This document shows, in pieces, positions 32,308 through 42,211 of a stretch of DNA of 64,000 nt; positions within the stretch are counted from its first letter, which is position 1, and the number at the start of each line of letters is the position of its first letter. The stretch lies in contig NW_020167523.1 in assembly GCF_001641265.1 (NCBI RefSeq), positions 1,724,592-1,788,591 of the forward strand, in the 5' to 3' direction. The DNA is from Pseudogymnoascus destructans. Lineage: Eukaryota > Ascomycota > Leotiomycetes > Thelebolales > Thelebolaceae. A program made the translations under genes and the position numbers. Below the pieces are notes generated by a model. It made no database searches. It was given only the letters and a program-made list of their open reading frames with translations, and was not told where the DNA came from.

Positions 32308-32988
32308 GCATGTATTGGGACAGCAAGGTGTCTGGTGTTTGTGTTGTGGAGTGCTTAGCAGCCTGAGTTACAGGAAGGCGTCTTGGTATTTTATGGGCGT
32401 GATCTTCAGCGGGAGTTCTTTGCATTTGGGCTGGGGATTAGTGAAAAGAGCGGCTGTCGAGCTATCAAACCACGGGTTGGCAGCTACATCTGAGTTAAGA
32501 TCACTGGCTCTTGTGATTAACCCGGACGAGAAACATAGCGCTAAAATTCAATATATTAGCTGCAAAGCCGATTTATATCAGCCTCAATCGGAATATATCA
32601 ATGTGACAGGTTTGCTGAAGAAAGTGATGTCTTGACTGAGTGAAGTTAAATAAACACGACGTTGGCGCTAAGCACAAGTGTGGAGCGGAGCGGATATAAG
32701 TGTATTCCGCGATAAGTCTGGTAGGATCTAGTAGTCCCACGAGATAGCAACAGAACCTCGAAAGGGCGCCAACAACGATTATATTACAAGGCAGTGCCAG
32801 AAGACGAATCTACACATATGTTGTCTGTATAATACTTTCGTTCTATGTACTTATAACTAAATTTGCCAAAGGACGAGTAGCTGTCAACTTCGCAGCCTCG
32901 CAGCATCCGATTCACCTTAACATTCAAATCAACGCCTTGAGAATCTGATCGGCCACCTCGATGATATACCAACTGATATATACCCGCC
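32308..32988. other. Intergenic region upstream of the JmjC gene
   Basis: About 680 bp, no gene recognised. Contains the IST1 3' end and the presumed JmjC-gene promoter. Confidence 0.5.
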
Positions 32989-35900
32989 ATGGAGCAAACG
33001 TTTGCAGAAGCTCTTAAACCTGCGGAAATGTCCTCAGCCGATGGACTACAAGCTCTCGACTTCTCTCAACTTCCCGAATGCGCTCCTACAAGAAGCCAAG
33101 CAGAGATGGAAGAATATATGGGTTGCCTTCAGACCGAGGGAGTCCATAAAACACCTACAGAGCTTCCCGATATAAAAATGGAGTCACCTCAGGATGCAGC
33201 GAGCCTCCCACGCCCTCAACAACAGTCATTGAACGACGAGTGCCCCGCCCAGACACAACAAGCGCGGCTGTTCAACGACCCAAGAAGGCACAAATTGTTT
33301 GAAGAGTACAATGAAGTTATACGTCAGAATCCAGATTCACACCTCGCACGCCTGGGAGAACTGGCACACTATGTGTTTGACAATGGCAGGCCTGCTCGTG
33401 TGTGGACTGCTGGTGGAGTGGGATCAGCACACGTCGGCCTGGATCCTTCCACGACCTCAATACATGGGAGATGCAGCTGCACGTATGATGAGGCGGACAT
33501 ACTTCTACTCACCGAGTCGGAGCACGCAGCATGGTCACGGGCTAATAACCCACCCAAGCTCGTGGTAATTCGGGATCCGGAATTTTCCCGTCGTCGGCCT
33601 GCCAAATCTACGGAATCATGGCTGAGAGAGCAGGAAAAGAGGACAAACAAAAAATGGGTTGATGTTCAACGCTTGAACCGTCAATGTAATGATGGCGCCG
33701 CTGAAAACATACCTCTGCAAGATGCCATCCAACAATGGCGCACTTCACAGAACAGTGATGTTATATCCCTCGAAACGCCGCCGATGAACCTCTTGAACAT
33801 TTCCGACAAGACCGTGGGGCACTGGCCCGAAGGACTCGCAAAAGATTACCAGCTACTCTTCGAAGCCATAGATGAGTGCGAAGGCATGATATACAGGTCA
33901 CTGGATGAGCGCTTGGTCCCGCTTTCAGAACAGGACCGTGGAATAGGCAAGACTACTCTGATGTTGTTTTCGCACAGTGACATCCAGAAGTGTACTCAGT
34001 TTCGAATCCTTGCACACAGGGGAGCTTGCTCTTCCTGGCATATCGATAATGCGGGAGTTTATACTTTTATCGTTCTCGAAGGAAACATCGACAGCCCGGA
34101 CGAGAAAGCTGAAGATGTTGTCAAGTACTGGCCAGTCTATCCAACGCACCACATGAACGCTCAAGATGAGGACGCAGCTCGACTTGGATTCTCAAAGGAA
34201 GGAATTAACTGGAGGCCCAAACCCGATGGCAAGATTCCTGTCATTGCCCTTACCCGAGGCGATATGTTAATACAGCCACCCGGAACGATACATGCGCCAA
34301 TTACATTGACAAACTGCTTCTTCCTTGGCGGCATGGCATGGCGCAGGAACACCTTGCCGCAAACGCTGAACGTTTGGCATTATCTGATGAAGAATGACAT
34401 ATGCACAAACGAGCCGCTCCCCAGACAAAGCCAGGCTATTTTGGACTTCATCAAGGTAGCCGTCCATGATGCGCCTGAAGAGCACGGTTATAGACAGGAT
34501 GAACTAGGCGATTTTGACAAGATATGCGACGAGATCTCTGGAATGGTTTCTCGATGCAGCTGCTCGAAAGCATGTTCGCTGAGCACCAAATGTTCGTGCC
34601 TCATGCAAGGGTTAAAGTGCGGCATTCGGTGCCATAAAGGCAGCACCCTACACCATACAACTTGTACCACAGTGAATATGTTACCACCTTCATCATTGTC
34701 CGGGAGAAAGAGATATGCAAAGAGGAGCCGTTTGAGAGATGATGAAGACTCGGATTATACGTCGAATGGTACTCCCGCAGCAAAAAGCAAAAGAAAGAAG
34801 AGAGCAATTGAGGCACTCCAAGCGAAAGCACCGATTGCTACTCTGGATGCGATATCATTGCTGCCGCACGAGCACTTGAATAACTCTCCGACAGTAGCAG
34901 GTTCGGATTATACGCCAAATGGCACCCCCTCTGGAAAACCCAAGGGAAAGAGTGCAGTTGAAGCACTAGAAGGGAAAGCACTGGAGGCTATAGCACAACT
35001 GCTAAATGCGAGCGCGAATAACTCTCCTGCGGGAGCAGTCTTGGTTGAGTCGAAGCGCCCAGAGATCTGTTCTGGGTCGTCTACTGGCGGCACCTGTGAA
35101 TATGATGCGCAGGTCCGTAGCAACCGCTTAGTCTGCAAACGTTGCGGTACCGTCGTAGAATTAGGTGGCGATGCTATCCGACACACACGTCCAAGGGCTA
35201 ATACGAAAGCTGGTGTGGTTAATGGGATCGACTCGCCCAGCACTGGGGAAGCAGTGTCACAGAAAAGGAAATGTCACGAGTGCCAGAGGTCTACCATCAC
35301 CGTGGACAGAAGGGGGCCCGATGGTCCGAATACCTTGTGCGGACGTTGCGCGAAGAGGCGGGCCAAAGCAAAACCTGACCAGGAAGCTAACAAGGAAGCT
35401 GCGACTCCGGCCACATTGTTGCCTAGCATTGAGATGGGAGTGTCAAGCCAAAAGATGTGTGACAATTGCCACAAGACTGACATTATTGTGGACAGGAGGG
35501 GGCCAAATGGCACGGGCACCTTGTGCTGGACTTGTGGGAGAAAGTACTCAAAAGAAAACGCCCAAAAGGAAGCTAATAACAAGGGCGAGGCACCAGCCTT
35601 TGACGAAGCCAATGCCACCAGTGGCACTTATATGGGCGGAAACCGTAATACTCTGTCCAGATCCAGCAAGAGTCAGACACCCGAGGCGTCGAAGAGACAA
35701 CCTCGTCCTTTGAAAGAAGGCTACTGTCTACAGTGTAAGGCAGCTAAGTCTACTAGCTGGCATGGCTATGAGGACTCTACAGGCAAAGGGAAGCGATGCG
35801 GGGGATGCTATCAGCATGCGTATGATGAGACTAGGAAGGAAAGGAAGAGGAGTCTTGTTGGTAACGCAACCAATAAAGCGATTGTCCGCAAAGGCATCAA

Positions 35901-36501
35901 GTCTCGCATATCTTCTGCCGCTTCCTCTACTGCCAAAGAACAAAATGCAGATAAGATGGACGCATCTCAACAGGATCCACCACCGGTCCAGTTTCAAACC
36001 GGCATTCTTCCACCTTTGTTTAACACCCCGCCTAGCCTCCCTCAAGAAAACACCATCATACATGCCCGCAAGACTAATCTGTCGATAACTGCGGAGTTAC
36101 CAATCGCCGCCGAACCACAGGAGTTGGCACAGCACGAGCTGGCCGGCGCCTACCCACTACAGTACGCCGATCCACAGGTCCTGATTGACCTCCAAAGTTT
36201 CCAATCACACGAGGCGACACCAGAACCTTCAGTGGAGCACAAACTGGAGGCGAATGGCTTCATGGTCTCGAAACCTGAACCCCAAACATTCCCCGCCTTC
36301 ACCCAAGACGATGCGGTCTCCTCCAAATATCTTAATCCCGACACCAAACCCGAGGCAGCCGCCGACGTGCCCACTACAAACGGATCTACCACCACGGAGT
36401 CGTCAACAGAGCACTCTAATTCACACACCTCCTCCCCTCTAACTGCTCTTGACGATGGATTCTCTGACCGTGAGAACGCGGATCTCTTCATACCTCGTTA
36501 G
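32989..36501 (+). CDS. JmjC-domain protein with Cys-rich motif and GATA-like zinc fingers
   Basis: A single exon of 1170 codons. The JmjC core spans about residues 300-480: H351 and D353 in SSWHIDNAG and H435 in PPGTIHAP provide the Fe(II) triad, so an active 2-oxoglutarate oxygenase (possibly histone demethylase) is plausible. At 522-552 lies a CXC/tesmin-like run, CSCSKACSLSTKCSC, then LKCGIRC. Further on, two very similar fingers have C-X2-C-X18-C-X2-C spacing (C762-C787 and C824-C849, each with VDRRGP in the loop). A third, C-X2-C-X20-C-X2-C, starts at C913, and a partial Cys cluster lies near 703-719. These resemble GATA fingers but lack the canonical LCNACG end. A ~55-residue segment around 590-690 is also duplicated (DYTSNGTPAAK / DYTPNGTPSGK). 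The tail is Pro/Ser/Thr-rich. A chromatin regulator is inferred. Confidence 0.85.
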   Translation: MEQTFAEALKPAEMSSADGLQALDFSQLPECAPTRSQAEMEEYMGCLQTEGVHKTPTELPDIKMESPQDAASLPRPQQQSLNDECPAQTQQARLFNDPRRHKLFEEYNEVIRQNPDSHLARLGELAHYVFDNGRPARVWTAGGVGSAHVGLDPSTTSIHGRCSCTYDEADILLLTESEHAAWSRANNPPKLVVIRDPEFSRRRPAKSTESWLREQEKRTNKKWVDVQRLNRQCNDGAAENIPLQDAIQQWRTSQNSDVISLETPPMNLLNISDKTVGHWPEGLAKDYQLLFEAIDECEGMIYRSLDERLVPLSEQDRGIGKTTLMLFSHSDIQKCTQFRILAHRGACSSWHIDNAGVYTFIVLEGNIDSPDEKAEDVVKYWPVYPTHHMNAQDEDAARLGFSKEGINWRPKPDGKIPVIALTRGDMLIQPPGTIHAPITLTNCFFLGGMAWRRNTLPQTLNVWHYLMKNDICTNEPLPRQSQAILDFIKVAVHDAPEEHGYRQDELGDFDKICDEISGMVSRCSCSKACSLSTKCSCLMQGLKCGIRCHKGSTLHHTTCTTVNMLPPSSLSGRKRYAKRSRLRDDEDSDYTSNGTPAAKSKRKKRAIEALQAKAPIATLDAISLLPHEHLNNSPTVAGSDYTPNGTPSGKPKGKSAVEALEGKALEAIAQLLNASANNSPAGAVLVESKRPEICSGSSTGGTCEYDAQVRSNRLVCKRCGTVVELGGDAIRHTRPRANTKAGVVNGIDSPSTGEAVSQKRKCHECQRSTITVDRRGPDGPNTLCGRCAKRRAKAKPDQEANKEAATPATLLPSIEMGVSSQKMCDNCHKTDIIVDRRGPNGTGTLCWTCGRKYSKENAQKEANNKGEAPAFDEANATSGTYMGGNRNTLSRSSKSQTPEASKRQPRPLKEGYCLQCKAAKSTSWHGYEDSTGKGKRCGGCYQHAYDETRKERKRSLVGNATNKAIVRKGIKSRISSAASSTAKEQNADKMDASQQDPPPVQFQTGILPPLFNTPPSLPQENTIIHARKTNLSITAELPIAAEPQELAQHELAGAYPLQYADPQVLIDLQSFQSHEATPEPSVEHKLEANGFMVSKPEPQTFPAFTQDDAVSSKYLNPDTKPEAAADVPTTNGSTTTESSTEHSNSHTSSPLTALDDGFSDRENADLFIPR

Positions 36502-37131
36502 GCGCAACGGTGGAATGGGACTCTAATTTCGTTATGGACGGGTCGTTTTGTGTTTGCTTTTTTTGCGGATACCCTTTACGATAGATGAGTCTATTGTATT
36601 TTGGAGTTTATGGGTGCTTGGAGAGGGGAATGGGATGAGAATGGGATATTGACATTACTATGCGTTGGCAAAACGGATGAATAAATCACTGTAATGGGGC
36701 AGATTCAGGTATAGCTAAGGTATTTAGAACTGGTTGACTTCGCTTCCTTGTTGCACTTTATTGCATGGCTTTCGTTGGTAGGAATATAGTTGATTGGCAT
36801 ACATTACTTCTTTCCCAGATGGCACGCTCATAATAAAAATTTGTCAAAACATGAATGTGTATGGGCGTCATATTTATATCCCAAGCAAGGAAGCATGGTG
36901 CCGCGAATAACGAAAACTAATCATAACATGCGCATCCCGGTCCATACAACGGCGATGAGCAAATAGCAATAACCATAGGCAATATCCCTCCCATAAGTAC
37001 CATCCCAAAGCAAAATGAACCAGTTGAAGATGATGTTCTCCCATTGCATCCCATCCCATCCACCAGCCCGCCCGTATCTCCCCTTCCCAAACAAAAACTC
37101 CACACGCCACACAGCTGCAATTCAATGAATG
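36502..37131. other. Convergent intergenic region (JmjC gene and TOP2)
   Basis: Two genes converge here, so it should hold both terminators. No gene supported. On the minus strand just past the TOP2 stop, CTAAC..TTGCAG looks like a 3' splice site. Confidence 0.5.
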
Positions 37132-40100
37132 TTAGTCACTCTCATCAAAATCATAACTGTCCTCCTCCACTACGCTCTCCTCTTCCTCCTCGTCGCTGTC
37201 CGCATATACGGGCTTCTTAGACTTTGCCTTCACTACCGCCGCACGAGCAGGGCGACCCCTTGCAGCAGGCCTGACAGGGCTTTCCGTGACATCGTCATTG
37301 ACATCCTCCGCATCGCTCATTGCCAAATCATCTTCCGAATCGTCTTTGGCGGCAGCCTTGGAGTTGACCTTTACTTTGCCTTGCTTGGCAGCATAAGCCT
37401 TGGCAGCCGGAGACAATCCGGGTGGCTTTGGCGCTGGTTCCGCAGCTTTCACAGGTGCCTTCTTCACGACCGGAGCCTTTTTAGGCTTTGGCGCTGGGAC
37501 AGCCTTTGCTTTCGGAGCTGGCTTGGTCGCTGCTGCTTTCGACACTACAGCAGGCAGACTGTCATCATCGCTCAGGAAGCTATCCAGGTCTCGATCCGGT
37601 GGCTGTGGTGCATGAGCTTTCTGTGGCGAAGGTTTGGCCAACATATCATAATTAGTCTCATCGTCATCAGACAAGTCAACAACCTTGCTTTTAACAGCTG
37701 GCTTGGATTTAGAAGATGCCGAGGAACCTTTGCCGGAACTGCTACCTGGCCTTGACATTGCGAAGAGAGAGAGGCGGCCATTGTTCGCTGCGGTGTCGGA
37801 TTCAGCACCAATACCCTTGACCATCGCTCCGACATCCCCGAGCATCTTGTCGTCGTCGCTTTCAGACTCGTCGTCGTCCTCTACGAGCCAATTCTTTGGC
37901 TTCGCGGCAGCCGCCCTCTTGCTCCTGGACGCAGCGGGCGCAGGTGCCGCCGAAACAGCGGCAAAATCGTCGTCTGAAAGTCCCGACATCTCTTCGGCGC
38001 CAACTGATCCAAGGGTTTGAGTCTTCGGTTTCTTTGGTTTTGCAGAGAACATGTCTTCGAAACGTTTCTTCGCTGTCTCAGTGGGATTAACTTGGACCAC
38101 TCCCTTGGCAGGGTTGGCCTTTGCTGGCTTGGCTGCCTTTTTCGTTGGCATGTATTCTTCATCCTTCTTGATCTTGGACGACAACTTGCCACCTTTGCCA
38201 ACACCAAGCTTCTTTGACGCTCGGCGGCCAAGTGATCGAATGTTCTTCTTCACCAGGGTATCTTCCTCAAGGGCCGCATGCCAAACCTCAAGGAAGGCAT
38301 CAAGATCACGGCACCAAAGGTCCTTTTCGCTCAACGAATCAAGATCATCGAGCTCTGCCTTCTTGTCCACCATCTGTCGTTTGAGTTTATCAACGCGCTC
38401 TTGCGTAAGTGACCAAATAGGAAGCCCAAGAAGATAGTCGTAATCTCTTGCACCCCCCTCTTCGTTATCTGGACCTTCTTCGTCGTTCTCTACAACATCA
38501 TCCGCCTCGCCTGCCTTTTTGGCGTCTTTGACCTTCGGAAATGGCTCGTATTTCTTGGCACGGAGCTCAGCGACAAGCTTTGGCTTGGTTTTCTTGGAAA
38601 CAACAAGCTTGTTGTCGATGATCTCCAGAACAAACCTAGCTTGGTTGCTCAACTTACGATACTCCTTTCCGAAGATATCTAGCCAATGCTGCTTTCTCTT
38701 TGTGTACATTGCAAGTCGGTGGATGTAAAACTCTTCAAGAATCTCCTCAACCTTGGTGTATTTGCGGATGCGGCCCTCAAGATCGAAAGCAACCAAATTG
38801 GACGTCGCAATTGTCTTCTGCAGCTTGAATTTCTCTTCTAAGCCTTCAGTAAGAGCAGCCTTCATCTGAGAAGCTTCCATTTGAACAACGAAGTGGACAT
38901 TGTCGTGGTCGTTGAATTCCTTGTAATCTTTGATGAATGACGTGACTTTTTCGCCCTTGATGACTTCTTCAAGTTTGCCTTTAAAATCGTCGGTCCAGAC
39001 ACGAATAGGCAGCTCAGTAATCTCAACTTCGTTATCTCCGGGGCCTTCGGTGATTCTTCCATCGGCCCGGAAACGGTCTGGGCCTGCCTCTTCTACGACA
39101 CCTTTCCAGCCACGGAACCACGGCGTCATTGTCTCAAACGGCTGTTCCTCAGAGCTATCGAGGCGTCCCATGCGACGTTTCAAGTTCGTGACAATGTCTT
39201 CTGGGTGATAGTTGGGAATAGAAGTACTCCAACCGGTACCAATACCCTCGGCACCGTTGATGAGGACCATGGGTACAATTGGGCAGTACACCTTTGGCTC
39301 AATACGGCGATCATCATCCGTATTGTATTCGAGATTTGCCTCATCAAGAGGGGAGAAGACGCGCCTTGCGAAGGGCGACAATCGAGTATAGATATAACGT
39401 GGGCTCGCAGCATCACTTCCACCAGCCAGTCGAGAACCGAAATTTCCACTGGGCTCTAGGCAGTTGACATTGTTGGATCCCACAAAGTCTTGGGCGAGAC
39501 CAATGATAGTACCCTGAAGCGACTGTTCTCCGTGTTGGTATGCCGTCAGTCCAGAACAGTAACCAGCAAGCTCCACAACCTTCATATCTGAAGTGATGTT
39601 GCGAGTGAATGCAGAATAGATGACCTTTCGTTGACCCGGCTTAAGACCATCAATAACTGAAGGAATAGATCGCATGTTATCAGCCATGCTGAAAAGGATA
39701 AGTTCGCGATTAACGAAATCGTCGTATGAGATTTTGCTGGACGAGTGGTCGAGGAAAGTGCCAGGGATGAAGTTGCCTAACCACTGTTTTCGGTGATCGG
39801 CCCGCTTCTTCGAGAATGCAAGATCAAACAAATCCTCCTCTTCTCTCTTGATGGGCTCAAACTCTTTCAGATGCTCATCGAGTTTCGTGAAGTAGACTTG
39901 GGCGTCTTGAGTGGTGCTAGTTCCCAGACCCTTGTAGTACTTGTGCTTCCAACTGCGTTCGTGTTTATGCCTCTCTCTCCATTCGTCATACTGAGGCATG
40001 GTGAAGAATGTGCGGGAAATGGCGGTTCTTGGATTGGGACCTTTCCACACTTTAACGATAGGCGTGATGAATTCTTGGAAGAAATTAGGCAGCTTTAACA

Positions 40101-42211
40101 AGCTGGGAAAGGCCACATGTAGGAAGTTGATCAATAACCCCTTGATGTGGCTACCATCGTGATCTTGATCAGCCATAATCATCAGATGTCCATAACGAAG
40201 GCCTTGCGACTGAGGATCGGTGTAGACCTGTTTGTGCTTGAGACCAAGAAATTGCTTAATATTCTGGATCTCAGCGTTCTTTGATATTTGGTCGATGGAA
40301 GCGTCTCGAACATTAAGCATCTTTCCTCGAAGCGGGAACACTCCAATCCTGTCAGGGTCCAGGATGGCTCTGCCAGCAACGGCCAAGGCTTTGGCCGAGT
40401 CACCTTCAGTGAGGATCAAGGTACATTCATGTCCACGCCTCGTTCCTGCCAAGTTGGCGTCTACGAGTTTGGGGTTGGTCATACGCGAACGTCTGTTGCC
40501 ATCGCTCTTTGACAATACCTGGTCGGCTTTTTGCTGAGCAAAATGCATGATGTTGGCAACTGCATCGGTTTTGACGATCTTCTTCAAAAATTCTTCCGTA
40601 ACCTGGCATTTGCTGCCGAACTGGCTGACCTTGGTTGTCAGTTGCTCCTTGGTCTGAGAAGTGAAAGCAGGATTGACAATCAGGCAATTGACGAAGAGGA
40701 AAATATGGTTTCGGATTTGGTTCGTTTTCAGTGCTGTCCCTTGTTTGTTGATTTTCTTGACGTGGTCAAGGAGCCTTTGGCAAATCTGATCAGCAATATA
40801 ACTGACGTGTGTGCCTCCGGAGGTCGTGGCGATAGAGTTCACGAAGGAAACTTGTTGGAAAGAGCCATCTGAAACAGCAAAGCCAATTTCCCACCGCTTA
40901 TGTGAGTCGTCGTCGTCAACAATAACGCTTGTCTTGACTTCTGCGTCTTGGAGGCCACGTTCGGCATTGATGGCCTTGGCATACATCTCAATGTATTTCT
41001 TGAAGGAGTTGACCTTGATTTTGGTGCCATTGAGATACACAGATACACCTTTCACTGTGCCAGCAAGATCATAAACTCGTCGCTTGACTAAGCCTTCGAA
41101 ATCATCGTCAATGCCATCCATCTGGAACTTCTTCCAATCCGGATTGAAAGTTATTCTCGTGAAGTCTGATGACTTGTTGGCTGTGATTTTCGCTTTGCCC
41201 ATATTGGACATGTTGTCGGTCCAAGTCTGCTTATACCTTTTCCCGTTCTTGCTGTCCTGGGTTTCTAGCGTAAACGATGTACTGAAGATATTGCAAAGCT
41301 TCGCACCATAGCCGTTGCGGCCTCCCGTTGTTTTCGATTCTTCGTCATCATAATTAGATGATGTCAAAAGATGCCCGAAAATCATCTCCGGAATGTAGAT
41401 TTTCTCTTTGTTATGGATCTCAACGGGGATACCTCGACCATCGTTTTCAACACTGATCTCTCCCTTTTCGCGATCCACTGTAACCTTGAGGGCTTTCATG
41501 TTTGAATCATTTTGCTTGTTATCGGCTGCATTTACAAGAATCTCGTCGAATATCTTGTATAGCCCAGGAACGTACTGAACCTTCCGAGTCTCCATTTGCT
41601 CTGTCTGAGAGTTGAAGACCCACATTTGCTGTTCAGTTCGTTCGACGGAGCCAATATATGTATCGGGACGTTTGAGGATGTGCTGAAGAGGGGTGAGTTT
41701 TTGATAGCGATCAGTCGCGCTGCCACTCTTGGGCTTTGATTCGGTAGGGCCGTCTAAGTTCATACTTTCGTTCTCAATCGTTTCCAGAGGCTTTCCTGCC
41801 GCCTTCTTCACGGCCGGGGCCTTCTTCTGTTTCTTTGCGCTTGGCGGGGTATTCGATAACATTGTGTCATCTTCAATTGCAGCCTCGCCATCTTCTGCTG
41901 CATCCTCGTCGTCACTGTCGGGTTTTGGGCGTTTACTCGGTACAGACTTGGCCTTCAGTGTAGTCTGGGACAATTTTTGGGGGGCAGCCTTTGGCTTCGC
42001 GGCGGCTTTGGTTGCAAGTGCTTTCTTGGGGGCATCCTTGGGCTTCGGTTTGGCTTTCTACAGTTTCAATTAGCCTTGTCGCATACCAATTTCGCACCGC
42101 TCCAAATATAGGCATGGGCGCATCAATTCAAGCACTCACAACAACAGGGACTGGGGAGAAGTTATCGGAATCGCCGTAGTCATCGTAGTCATCCATAACG
42201 GAGTCGTCCAT
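37132..42211 (-). CDS. TOP2: DNA topoisomerase II
   Basis: Exon 42211-42140 (MDDSVMDDYDDYGDSDNFSP) joins over an 82-nt intron (GTGAGT, CTAATT branch region) to 42057-37132, for 1665 residues. This type IIA enzyme passes one duplex through another in an ATP-dependent manner and is essential for chromosome segregation. The GHKL ATPase motifs NDGRGIPVEIH and TGGRNGYGAKLCN, the QTK loop (FTSQTKEQL), the TOPRIM glutamate E575 in TEGDSAKAL with D654/D656 in MADQDHDGSH, and the catalytic Y912 in SPRYIYTRL are all present. The C-terminal ~350 residues are the usual charged, Lys/Ala/Pro-rich, Asp/Ser/Glu-ending tail with nuclear signals. The N-terminal extension of about 110 residues before the ATPase domain is charged and likely disordered. 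Confidence 0.97.

Noticed and set aside
36874..37125. Three overlapping minus-strand open frames past TOP2
   Set aside because: All three frames are open at once in a stop-poor, G/T-rich stretch of the minus strand, so openness alone is uninformative; kept only as a low-interest splice-site observation.
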